From: Cephalotus follicularis
Taxonomy: Eukaryota > Streptophyta > Magnoliopsida > Oxalidales > Cephalotaceae
DNA length: 64,000 nucleotides
Assembly (NCBI GenBank): GCA_001972305.1
Contig: BDDD01000717.1
Span: 208,701 to 272,700, forward strand
Reading direction: 5' to 3'
The notes beneath the pieces were generated by a model. That model did no database searches. It saw nothing but the letters and a program-made list of their open reading frames with translations, and had not been told where the DNA came from. Made by a program: the position numbers and the translations under genes. Shown here piece after piece: positions 1 through 9,133 of this stretch (its first letter is position 1; each line of letters opens with the position of its first letter).

Positions 1-365
1 CCAGTATGTCATCAATGAACACCATAACAAACTGGTCTAGGTATGATCAGAATACGTCACTCATCAATAACATGAATGCTGCTGGTGCGTTGGTAACACC
101 AAACGGCATTACTAGGAAATCGTAATGACCATACCTCATCCGAAAGGCTGTCCTCTCAATGTCTCATTCTCTCACCCTCAGCTGGTGATAACCCGATCTC
201 AAATCGAGCTTGGAAAACACCCATGACCCTTGCAACTGGTTGAACAAATCCTCGATGTGTGGGATGGGGTATTTGTTCTTAATAGTTGCCTTGTTCAACA
301 TTTGGTAGTCTATGCAAAGTCTCATCGACCCATCCTTCTTCTTGACAAATAACACAGGTGCACCC
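1..365 (-). pseudogene. Reverse transcriptase fragment of element A (downstream part)
   Basis: Minus-strand reading gives [12 protein letters not shown], the LCIDY motif, [13 protein letters not shown] and, near base 1, the catalytic-site region FIDDIL, all hallmarks of Ty3/gypsy RT. The open reading frame breaks near base 164, where the next expected codons are followed by a stop, but homology continues to the window edge. The upstream half of the same domain lies at 2623-2858, separated by the inserted solo LTR. The codon at 32-34 (minus strand) is CAG, whereas elements C and D have TAG at the same position. Confidence 0.85.
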
Positions 366-1004
366 TGAAATAAAACACCCTTGCAATATACAAGAGGGGG
401 GGTGAATTGAATATTGAGGAATATGCGGAAATTTTAAAAAACTTTAAATTTAAAGAGAGAAGGAAAGAAAAACTTCTCCGAAATTTAGAGTGGTTCAGCT
501 AACTCTTGCCTACGTCCACTTTTCCCAAGGGATCTCCTTGAGTTTCCACTATCTCGATTTGATTAAGGAAACAAATCGTTACACCTCACAACTTTGTGAT
601 TGACCTCAATCACAAGACTTTGACCTCAAAGCCTTAGAGGATTCTCCTCTTTTTACAAGTAATTGAAATGTGTTTACAATAACCTCTTGAATAGGTTGAT
701 ATGAATAAATATGGCTCACAAAATGAAACACTCAGTTACACTCAAAGAAATAAGCTTAGAAGCTTTGTTGAGCAATGTGGAGCACTTTGAACTTTTGCAC
801 ACTAGATGGCTTGAAATTGATTTCTCTTGAAGTTGTGTGATTGAGTAGTAATTCTCTTGTTGTAGTTGTAGTTCAGTACTTGTATCTATGTCTTCTGAGG
901 TTTCATGCTTCCTTTTATAGCCCAAAAAGGTTTAGAGCCGTTGCTTAAATTGTGGAAGCTTTGGATTAAAGAAAGTGAGTTGCAATTGTTGAATTTATCA
1001 CTGC

Positions 1005-1260
1005 TGGACCAAAGACGTCGACTTCTTTCTGAAAGGCGTCGATGTCTTTTTGAATGTAGTCGTTATGGTGGTTAAACTAGCCGTTCCAGCTTTCCCGGTT
1101 CTTGTTCTCTTTAAAAGGCGTCGACTTCTTTTCTAAAGGCGTCTATGTCTTTTACTTGGTAGCCGTTGGAAGTGGTTGAACTAGCCGTTCCAGCTTTCCC
1201 GGGTGTTGTCTATTTGAAAAGGCGTCGACTTCTTTTTCAAAGGCGTCGATGTCTTTTCTG
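1005..1260. repeat. Distal AAAGGCGTCGA-type array in the Copia-like LTR
   Basis: About eight spaced copies of AAAGACGTCGAC / AAAGGCGTCGATGTC-like units, often paired as an imperfect palindrome around GTCGA with TTCTTT flanks. A segment ending in GCCGTTCCAGCTTTCCCGG is itself duplicated (about 1079 and 1184). It lies about 1.36-1.61 kb from the LTR start. Confidence 0.75.
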
Positions 1261-1878
1261 GGAAATGTCCAGGTTGAGTGTCACATCGATGTCTTCCATG
1301 TAGTCGATGCTTTTTATGGGTATGAAGAAAATGTCGTGAACATTGGGATCATTTGGATACAAGAGAGAAAGAATATGGTTAGGGTGAAAACCCTCAACCT
1401 CCGGCCATTTTTTGTGTTCAAACACATACATGCCGGTGTGTGGAATATGGAGAATCGAAGCTAAAATTCTAGCATCGAGGTACATTCGCTGACCTTTAAC
1501 AACTGAAGTTACAACGAATTCTTGATTTTGCTCCGAAACCATTTTCAAATTTGAGTAAAAATCCTTAACCAATTTTACATAAAATGGGTTAGAGATTAGG
1601 ACAAGTGGGAGTAAATGTAGGTTTTCCAACCATGACACAAAAGAAAACTCGGAGGAACAGAAATCATAGTCAATATTTCTGCCTCCCATAACCCTTTTCT
1701 CAACAAAACTTAGGGTTTGGATAGGGATTGGATGTTCAGAGGAGGAATCGGAATGGGAAGAGCTAGAGGATGTTTCCCTAACCTCTAATCTTTGTTTCTT
1801 AGCCGATTTCTTTGGCTGAGAGGGAGAAACAGCCTTCTTCTTAGTGGCTCGTTTTGTCCTAGGCATTCTGTCAAACAC
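1237..1878 (-). CDS. 213-aa ORF inside the solo LTR, putative plant transposon protein domain
   Basis: The longest ORF in the inserted LTR. The likely start is the internal ATG at 1866 (MPRTKRATKKK) or the one at 1878. The first ~45 residues are lysine/arginine- and serine-rich, like a nuclear localisation region. Residues ~75-175 include FVSWLENLHLLPL, LVKDFYSNLKM and VKGQRMYLDARILASILHIP; this resembles the 'putative plant transposon protein' domain found in many plant repeat ORFs, whose function is unknown. The C-terminal tail (about the last 20 codons) is translated from the GTCGAC repeat array, so the true stop of the original gene may be lost. It is open over the whole length, unlike nearly all other genes here. 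Family assignment is from memory of the pattern and moderately certain. Confidence 0.5.
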   Translation of the reverse strand: MFDRMPRTKRATKKKAVSPSQPKKSAKKQRLEVRETSSSSSHSDSSSEHPIPIQTLSFVEKRVMGGRNIDYDFCSSEFSFVSWLENLHLLPLVLISNPFYVKLVKDFYSNLKMVSEQNQEFVVTSVVKGQRMYLDARILASILHIPHTGMYVFEHKKWPEVEGFHPNHILSLLYPNDPNVHDIFFIPIKSIDYMEDIDVTLNLDISQKRHRRL

Positions 1879-2084
1879 TCACAAGGGAGAGAATTAAAGA
1901 GTGAAACATTTGAGTGGATTTAGACAAACTAAAAACGAGTTTTGTTGTATAGAATAGATGATAGAAGATTTTCGAACCGGTTAGAACTGATTTTGACGAA
2001 AAAACAGAAAGATTGAAATTTTTTGAAAGACCAGGAGAGAGAGGGAAAGTGAGGAATGAGAGAGAAGTCGACCTTTTATGCAGA

Positions 2085-2345
2085 AGTCGAGTGTCTGATG
2101 AAAAGACGTCGACGTGTTTCCAAAAGGAGTCGACGTGATTTTAAATTTTGGCTATAAAAACGGTGCGTTTTAAAAGGGATCGACGTATTTTCAAATAAGG
2201 TCGACGTGTTTTAGAAAAACACAAAGGGATCGACGTGTTTAAAAAGACGTCGACGGCTTTTTCATAAAAAGCAGTTTTTCCAGAAAAGGAGTCGACTCTA
2301 TTTTATAAAGCACAAAAAAATCCAGAAAAGGAGTCGACGTTTTTC
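2085..2345. repeat. Proximal GTCGAC array in the Copia-like LTR
   Basis: About ten units such as AAAAGACGTCGACGTGTTT and AAAAGGAGTCGACGTG, spaced by roughly 20-35 bp. The shared core is GTCGAC or GTCGACGT. Position from the LTR start (2617, minus) is about +272 to +532. Confidence 0.75.
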
Positions 2346-2622
2346 AATGTAAAACAGAAAAATCAAGCCAAAAACAGACCAAATAACAACAACAATCATT
2401 ACATCTCATATCCATACATTCAAACATGTCATTCAAACATCATATATGTCATTCAAGTTCACATAAACCTAATTCTCTTCTAAACTTAGAAAATGTCTTT
2501 TTCTGCAGATGGCATTTAGACTTTGATATTCAACTTGTAATTCCTTGCACATAAATCAACTTAGTTAGATGCAAATATGTTATCATCAAAACAAGGATTG
2601 AGACTTAAACGTCAACACACCC

Positions 2623-2858
2623 CACGGAGAAACACTGGGCCAGACAAAGCCTTTGTCAATCAGGTCTTGTAACTGCAATTTTAACTCCCTCAATTCGGCA
2701 GGAGCCATCCGATAAGGTGCCTTGGAGATAGGAGACGTTCCAGGTACAAGATCAACAATGAACTCCATACTCCTTTCCTGTGGTAAAGACCCTAAGTCTG
2801 TAGGAAATACAACCAGAAATTCACTTACAACTGGAATTTCTTCAATACTGATACCCTT
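2623..2858 (-). pseudogene. Reverse transcriptase fragment of element A (upstream part)
   Basis: Reads [15 protein letters not shown], then [19 protein letters not shown] and SVSPWG, the conserved entry into Ty3/gypsy RT, and stops at the solo LTR insertion. The domain continues at 1-365. There are close equivalents in D (58369-58515) and C (33650-33800). Confidence 0.85.
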
Positions 2859-3545
2859 CTATTTTCTCTGATCAATCACATAGGCCATATATCCTTCGCA
2901 GCCCTTCTCTAGATACTTTGACGCACGAATGAAGGATATAATCAGCTTAGAAAAACCCTTGTCTCCCTTGAACTGAAATGTCGTTCCATCGGGTAGACAA
3001 AAGTCCACAGTCTTGTTATAGCATTCCATGTGAGCATGATGGACTGACAACCAATCCATTCCCAAAATGACGTCAAAGTCACGAATGGGTAAAACAATCA
3101 TATCCGCATACAGTGGAACATCCGCCATAGACATCTCGCAACCCCTGTATACAGAATCTGTACCCATGGAATCCCCAGTAGGTGTACTCCCGTCAAGCAC
3201 ATATGGCAAATAGTCAGGTGTTACATCTAAGCATGATGCAAAATGTGAGGCAATAAAAGAATGAGATGCTCCAGGATCCACCAATACTCTAGCAGAAAAA
3301 TCACAAATATACAAGGTACCTCCCACAACAGAAGTCAACTCCGGAACTTCCGCTTGAGTGAGAGTGAAAATTATACCTTTCGCGATACCCTTGCTAGTAT
3401 CCCTACGTTGTGAAGGTCCGACGACAGTACTACCACTTGCAGGTCCCGTAGATGCTGTCGCTCCCCCCTTCGGGCAATCCTTTGCCATGTGTCCAGCTGT
3501 CCCACACCTCAAGTACAAGCCATGTTTCTTCCAACAGTCCTTCAA
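2859..3545 (-). pseudogene. gag zinc knuckle and aspartic protease of element A
   Basis: A 228-codon open stretch. Residues ~4-27 include a CCHC zinc knuckle (LRCGTAGHMAKDC, CX2CX4HX4C) ending gag. The protease follows: the usual DSG/DTG catalytic triad reads DPGASHSFIA (about 3265-3300), so the Ser/Thr is replaced by Pro, which would probably inactivate it; a conserved FDVILGMDWLS motif lies near residue 160. The stop just upstream (3546-3548, TAG) falls on a Gln codon that is CAG in element D. It is part of one broken gag-pol frame with its neighbours. Confidence 0.85.
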
Positions 3546-3548
3546 CTA

Positions 3549-4508
3549 GTGGCCTGTACCACCACAATGAAAGCAAGCTCCAGTCTGCGCATTACTCCCC
3601 TGGCTAGGAGATCCCTGAGAAGCGGTGTATTGTGATTTGTTCTTAGATGATTTAGTCGGAGAACCACTGCCTTGCCATTTTGACGATGCTGGCCTGGATT
3701 GTGTAGGTTTCGATTGATTATCATGAGACCGTTCCATTCTCCTCTCATCAGCATCAGCTTCAAAAATCCTAGCCCTTTCGGCAATATCTACAAAAAAATT
3801 AGCTGTAACATCAACAATTTCGATCTAATGTCAGGTCGAAGGCCTTTCAGAAACCTCCTGATCTTCCTCGATTCGCCCTCCACAAGATAAGGTGTTTGCC
3901 TTGCCAACTCCACAAATCTGGTATGATACTGAGCTACCGTCATGTCTCCTTGACGTAACTCATCAATTCTGTTTCCCTCGGGTCACGCTCCATCTACGGA
4001 ACATAAGCGGCAAGGAACTCAGACTGAAATCTGTCCCAAGTTCTGCTAAGATTCAAGGATGACCACTTCGCTTTAACCATTTCCCACCAATGGGTAGCCT
4101 CACCCCATAAGCGGTACACAGCAAAATTGAGCCTCTGCACATTAGTGAACTCAAGTGCAACAAATATCTTCTCCATGTCTCTCATTCATAGCTCTGCCAC
4201 AGTAGCATCCAGTTCACCTTTGAATAGCTGCGGGTTCTGTCTCATGAACCGTTCCAGATCTCTACCAAATCCACCAGCATGACAATTTTCAGGAGCACAC
4301 TGATAGGCTTGGTTAGCCTCATAATATGCCGTATTTGTTCCATATTCACCGCATTGGCTTGAATCTACTGTTGGAAAAGTTCAGCCATACGATCAAAACT
4401 ACTCCTTTCATCATGCACTGGCGGGACATTTACATGTTCATTCATTTGTGGAACATTTTCTCCATTGTCGGCTATATGCCTTCCCTGTCTACCTCTTCGA
4501 AGATCCAT
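3549..4508 (-). pseudogene. gag of element A, broken
   Basis: It starts at ATG 4508 (MDLRRGRQGRH), the same start as in element C. Pieces in three frames align with the D and C gag proteins: a Q-rich N-terminal part, a capsid-like segment with LEFTNVQRLNFAVYRLWGEATHWWEM, and a first zinc knuckle (CFHCGGTGH) near 3550-3580. Breaks include TAG at 4365-4367 (CAG in element C, TAG in D), TAG at 3546-3548 and at least two frameshifts. Gag would form the virus-like particle; this copy cannot be translated in full. Confidence 0.8.
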
Positions 4509-4647
4509 TCTATTTCCTATAAGGAAATGATATAAACCATCATTAGGAAACATTCATTATTTTCCAAGGAATTATTAGTTTAGACAAGTTCCTCATTCAA
4601 TCGTTAATTGCCAAGCATAATATCCCAGCTAAGAATATATGAAATAT

Positions 4648-4659
4648 GCTCTGATACCA
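4648..4659 (-). promoter_or_regulatory. Primer binding site of element A
   Basis: The minus strand reads TGGTATCAGAGC, the standard plant PBS complementary to the 3' end of initiator tRNA-Met, four bases after the LTR end (TGTGACA). Confidence 0.93.
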
Positions 4660-4663
4660 CTGT

Positions 4664-5815
4664 TGTCACACCCCGTTTCCATTTAAACAACATATAAGAG
4701 GTAAAAGAATCAACATAACATTATCCAGCTTATGCAATTTCATGAATAAATGAAAGCTTGGGGAAGCATCATATAGATAAGATGAATTTAACACGTATCA
4801 TGCATCCTATACTATGTGATACAAAAATTGTTTGGTGACAATACTAAACATCATCGTCGATTGCCCTTAAACGGAGCGTGATGTAAAAACATTAACCATT
4901 AAGGGCCTAAAATAAGTAAACTAAAAGTACGGTGGACAACCACCATTTAATACATAGCCAGTTCAACCATATCCAAAAGATTACAGTTCCAAATAAGGAC
5001 ATTATTACAACTCGTTCCCTATCCATGTTGGTCCATGCCCAAGCAACTGCATCAATCTGAAAAGTAGGGGATTAGCCTTTGTCCTTACTCGGCTAAGTAG
5101 TAAATTCATATGTGCAATTCGGGATTAAAGATAATGCATGACATGTAATGTATACAATCGGGGATGCAATACGGGGTACTCCATACTAGTACATATATAT
5201 GTGTGTATACACGAGTATAACTGCCAATAGAGCAAACATGCCAATTGGCTACAATCCAACAATCCTATCAACAATACTATGAAGGCGCCGCCAACTCCTG
5301 GCCCAGACACTGTACTCCTCACTCGAGCAACCACTCTCCGGATGACTCGAAGTAGGCCACAATCCAAGTCATTGGCACGACGGCTAAGTGACAACACATG
5401 GGTTCCTGCCGCCATCTCCTGGCCCCAAGAGTCCAACCCGCCTATTAGCGTCAGTGGCGATTCCACCACCGTGACTAATACGGCATAAACCAATCACAAT
5501 CCAATTCAGTCATTTATAAAAATAAATACTTGAAACCATATATTTTTATCAAATATATAACAATCCGTTTTCTAAGTAAAATATGCATTATAAAATACTT
5601 GTAACAACATATTTATTCGAAATACGTAACAATCCCTTTAAACGGCACGTTTATTCAAAACATGCATCAATCCCATTTTTAAAACTACATTTCGGTTGAA
5701 CAATAGCAGTTTATACGAAATAATGATTTGCGATATATCATGTGTGCAACTCCCTAAGATGGCAGTTCATTTTAAAGCAAGTAACAATCCATTTCAATCC
5801 GCAATAATGATTTGT
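4664..5815 (-). repeat. 5' LTR of element A, truncated
   Basis: The LTR end (minus strand GGGGTGTGACA) abuts the PBS. It contains the block shared by all related LTRs here: GTGAGGACAAAGGCTAAT then a predicted splice acceptor (CAG ending at 5057, minus) and the GGCCAGGAGTTGGC-like block near 5290-5310. At 5520-5810 there are degenerate short repeats of the form AACAATCC plus T-run. Only ~1.15 kb remains of an LTR that is ~2.3 kb in element D. The left (start) half, including any proximal GTCGAC array, is missing. Confidence 0.8.
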
Positions 5816-5819
5816 AAAC

Positions 5820-6289
5820 TCAGGTTGGTTAGGTATAGCAAACCTAACTTCCTTTTTGAAACAGTTAACACTAGAATGATTCACCGAAAGCCAATCCATG
5901 CCTAGTATGACATCAAAATTTAGGATTGCTAAAGGTATTAGATCTACTAGCATCTTCCTATCACATATTATTAGGTCACAAGACTTATGTACTTTATCTG
6001 CCACAAAAGTATTACCACTTGGCGTTTCAACGGATAAACTTATCTCCAATTCTTGCAATGGGGCACTTAAACATTGTGCAAAGGATAAAGACACAAATTA
6101 ATGTGTTTCTCCCGTATCAAAAAATGTATGTGCAATTTTAGAGCATACGAGAAAAGTACCTGTCATCACATCGTTAGGATTGTCCGTATCCTCAACCCTC
6201 ACAGTATATGTTCTGGCCGGTGCTCTTTGTTGCTGGGCTTTGCTCCCTCCTTGTCCTCCCGTCTTCGGTCGGGTGCATTGATTGGACAT
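5820..6289 (-). pseudogene. Aspartic protease of element A2, broken
   Basis: The catalytic motif FFDTGETH lies at about 6100-6125, immediately followed by an in-frame TAA (6095-6100 region); the second half reads LSVETPSGNTFVADKV and FDVILGMDWLSVNHSSV (about 5870-6060), a typical gypsy protease. Homology ends near 5820, where the LTR of A begins. It is one frame apart from the stop, so the protein is inactive as it stands. Confidence 0.8.
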
Positions 6290-7080
6290 ATGCCCTTCCT
6301 GTCCACAATTGTAACATTTGATTGATCTTTGATTTTGAGCTTGATCCTATCCTTGTCGACACTCCCTCGCTTGGTGTCCTTGCTTTCCACACTTGTAACA
6401 AGCTCCTGTTCCTTGTAAGCGCTTCCCACGATGACTTTTTCCACATTGTTGACAAGTCTTAGAGTCAGATTTCGCTTTCTTATTCTTACTGTCATAGGAT
6501 TCACCTGCCTTCCTCTTTCCTTGTCCCTGCTCTGTCTGCTCTGTTGGTACCTTTGATTGTCTATCTCTATTCTTAATGCACATCTCAAAACTACCTTATA
6601 GGTTTTTAGATCTTCTGATATCAACAATCTTTGAATATGAGGCTTCAGACCCTGGCAAAACCTATTTGCCCTTCTCTCCTCTGTTGACACTAGGTGAGTT
6701 GCATATCGTGACAATCTCGCAAAATTTGCCTCATACTGAGCTACGGTTTCTGATTCGCCTTGCCTCTCTGTTTAATTTGTATATCAAAAACTCCACTTTT
6801 TGCCGATATGTACAATTTAGCGCTCTGAAAATCTTTTCATTTCCTTGGATCCATGCTTCGGCCTCCAAAGGATCTGTTGTTCCTGAAAAGGTTTTCAGAT
6901 TATGTATCGCAAATTACTCTAAGGTTGGCCTTATTGGAGGAGGTGCTTGATGATTATTACCATTGTTATTGGCAATAACGTGAGCCAATCTGTTCAAAAC
7001 CGCATTTAGTGAGTTATCTTCTTCCTCGTTTCATGCATTCCTGTCTCTCCTTTGCCCATGACCTCTTCTTGTGTCAGCCA
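6290..7080 (-). pseudogene. gag of element A2, broken
   Basis: Begins ATG 7080 (MADTRRGHGQRRDR). The capsid-like segment includes FSGTTDPLEAEAWI and IFRALNCTYRQKVEF, close to gypsy gag consensus. Zinc knuckles: CQQCGKSHRGKR (degenerate), CYKCGKQGHQAREC (CX2CX4HX4C) and a third CYNC-type knuckle ending in MSNQC near 6290. The frame is interrupted early by TGA after MADTRRGHGQRRDRNA (a CGA-type codon) and by several frameshifts; overlapping reading frames at 6192-6714 are fragments of it. Confidence 0.8.
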
Positions 7081-7269
7081 TCTAGTTAGCATTCTCAAGT
7101 TAGTTCTTAACCTTAGGCAAATCTACTCGTATGTTAGGCATAACAGTTAAATTCTAATACTCAAGATTATACAAAGAGCTAACAACTTTTATTTATCCAC
7201 ATTTCCTTTATACACATCTCAGACATATCTACATTTACACATATCTTACAAAGTTTCTTTATAGTCACT

Positions 7270-7658
7270 CTAGTCTTCGTCGCTAGAGGAATCATCATCG
7301 GGTACTTCCTCCTAAATACGTCTTATCATCATTAGTAGGTTTTCTCTAACACCTCTCATGATTATGCCGTTAATCCCCCATATATATCTTAGAAGCACCA
7401 TAACACCAAATTTTATTTCTCTTAGGATTCCATCCTCGCTTGCTAATTCTTGAGTATATTCTTCCTCCCTTTGGTATATGTGTGTATAGAACTCTTCTCG
7501 ATTATTTGCTATCATTTGTCTGAAAGTTTTTTTTCCTCACGCAGCTTCTGGTTCTTATCCATCAGAACTTGTACATGCCATTTTACCTGTTCAGATGATC
7601 CGCACTGAGAGAATCTTGTACTGGATTTGGAATTATAAGATTCGCTCGGTGTTGACAT
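7270..7658 (-). pseudogene. Short leader ORF upstream of gag in element A2, frameshifted
   Basis: Between the PBS and the gag start, the minus strand encodes MSTPSESYNSKSSTRF..., then a charged helix-prone stretch (MDKNQKLREEKK), then, after a one-base slip in an A8 run (about 7527-7534), FRQMIANNREEFYTH...REEEYTQEL, ending in a strongly acidic tail (EEVPDDDSSSDED) with TAG at 7270-7272. A further in-frame TAG precedes the tail. About 125 codons if rejoined. The ATG follows a CTTTCAG, so it could also be a spliced exon. I do not recognise a family; it may be an extra protein of this retroelement lineage. Confidence 0.5.
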
Positions 7659-7713
7659 CTGAAAGTCAGGTTAGCAAATACACAGTTTATATCCTCAATA
7701 TAACAACAAACAA

Positions 7714-7726
7714 CTCTATGATACCA
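7714..7726 (-). promoter_or_regulatory. Primer binding site of element A2 (imperfect)
   Basis: The minus strand reads TGGTATCATAGAG; the first eight bases match the tRNA-iMet complement (TGGTATCAGAGC) and the rest has decayed. It follows the LTR end GGGGCGTTACA by five bases. Confidence 0.75.
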
Positions 7727-7731
7727 AAACT

Positions 7732-9133
7732 TGTAACGCCCCAGATCTGAGTTCACTTTATGCTCAAAGCGAGCTACAAGAATCCGGTGCGTTACGTGGG
7801 GGTGAACCATCACACATTTTAGCACTCTTACCCGATGCTAACATATGCCATTAAATTCTCATAATTTTCAACATACTTTATCACTTTTAAACCAAGCTTC
7901 TAATATCATCATCTCATATAAGGATGTCATCACCCCTAACATTCATATACTTTTACATTTCAATATCAATTGTCATAAAATATTATACAGTGGAAAAACA
8001 TGATCTTATTACATTTCAAAATCAGTTTATGCAAACACTATTGCAGAGCACATTTCCTTTCTGAAAACTTCTTCTTATGAGCTCCTTCTAAAGCTCGCAT
8101 TCTTCGTTCAATCATTTCCTGAAAACATTTTATTTGAAAACAAAACATTGCAAGGATGAGCCTAAATATCTCAGTAAGTTTTTCATAGTAAACATATTTC
8201 ATCATAACTCTTTTTTTATCATAACACATAACAAGAACATTTCATAAACTTTAGGAATTATAAAACTCGATGAACCCTTTCAAACTCTGCTTCACTGGGG
8301 CATTGTGCACTCCCCGTTACTATCCTTACATCACATGCATGTCCATTAGAATCTCACTCCATTAATTTTCCTCTTTGGATCTCAATCCAAGAGTGGTTCA
8401 TTTCATTTCCTTTCACAATTCATAAAGCATTTCTCATCACTTTGAGTGATCAGCTCAAAGCGTCCATAAAACAACATTGCATCACATTTCTAAAACTGAT
8501 ATTTCATATAGAAATAATAGTTTTCAGGAAAAACTGTAAACATAGAAGTTAAAGTAGACATCTCAACGATTACAAAAAGCTAAAGTTCATACGATTTGAT
8601 TGAGAAACGAAACTGTTATGAATTTTTAAATTCACTGGTTTCATATGCTAGCAGTACCAGAGCAGTAAAATAAAACATGGATTTTCATCAAGAATTCGAC
8701 AAAATTCCAGAACATACAAAAAATAAAAGTTAAAGAAGACATTTTGAAGTTTTCAAAACATTAATCCATTCGATATTTCATAAGGATTGTGCAAGATATG
8801 AATAAAACAACTTGCTGCATAATTTTAGAAAATAGCAAGGGAAACTTTTATAAATGAGTATTGAATTTCCTTACTTTGGTTTAGATTTCCTTTTGTCCCT
8901 CTTTTGCTAAATTCTCCTCTTCAATCTCAGTAGAAAACACTCTCTTTTTAGATAAACTACACACTTATATTGGCTGAATTGAATTTCTTGGAGAGAAAGT
9001 TTCTCTCTTTTGTGAGTCACCCCCTTAGTTGCCCATGTGCTCTAATTTCCATCAACCAAATGGAGACACCTGGCATTTCATAATCATTCCAACATAAAAT
9101 ATCCGAAATCTTTCTTCCCTAACCTGCCATGTG
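7732..9133 (-). repeat. 5' LTR of element A2 (part left of a solo LTR insertion)
   Basis: The LTR end (minus GGGGCGTTACA) lies next to the PBS. AT-rich, without the GTCGAC array in this part. It is interrupted at 9134 by a solo LTR whose target duplication is ATGTG; the sequence resumes at 15488-15510 for only a few bases before the partial LTR F. The LTR start (TG on the minus strand) is therefore not visible. Confidence 0.65.

Larger units (their letters stand above)
366..2617 (-). mobile_element. Copia-like (SIRE-type) solo LTR, TSD CACCC
   Basis: A 2,252-bp insertion with TG...CA ends flanked by a perfect 5-bp duplication CACCC (361-365 and 2618-2622). On the minus strand it starts TGTTGACG, soon followed by TTGATGATAACA, and ends with a TTCACCCCCCCTCTTG segment, a pattern I associate with Ty1/copia SIRE-type LTRs. 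There is no second LTR copy, primer binding site or pol gene inside, so a solo LTR is the simplest reading; an internally deleted non-autonomous element is the alternative. It holds a 213-codon ORF and two arrays of GACGTCGACGTC-like repeats. The interrupted gene is the RT of element A. Confidence 0.8.
1..5815 (-). mobile_element. Ty3/gypsy element A, incomplete, minus strand
   Basis: An LTR retrotransposon read right to left: part of its 5' LTR (4664-5815), primer binding site (4648-4659), gag, protease and the start of reverse transcriptase, then the window edge. The order gag, CCHC knuckles, protease, RT and the RT sequence (LCIDYRMLN-type motif, [13 protein letters not shown]) are those of Ty3/gypsy. 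A Copia-like solo LTR at 366-2617 splits the RT gene; removing it and one target copy restores an uninterrupted SPWGAPVLF reading. The LTR is joined at about 5815 to a second gypsy element (A2) without a TG/CA end, so a deletion or recombination removed the LTR start. Close relatives are elements C and D in this window. Confidence 0.9.
5816..7731 (-). mobile_element. Ty3/gypsy element A2, internal part (protease, gag, leader ORF)
   Basis: A second gypsy family, distinct from A: from right to left a PBS-like site, a leader ORF, gag starting MADTRRGHGQ, three CCHC-like knuckles and a protease with DTG and DVILGMDWLS. The pol part is missing because the truncated LTR of A abuts at about 5815. 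Confidence 0.85.

Noticed and set aside
5125-5493. 122-codon minus ORF in the LTR of A
   Set aside because: LTR sequence with conserved nucleotide blocks in other copies where the frame is closed.
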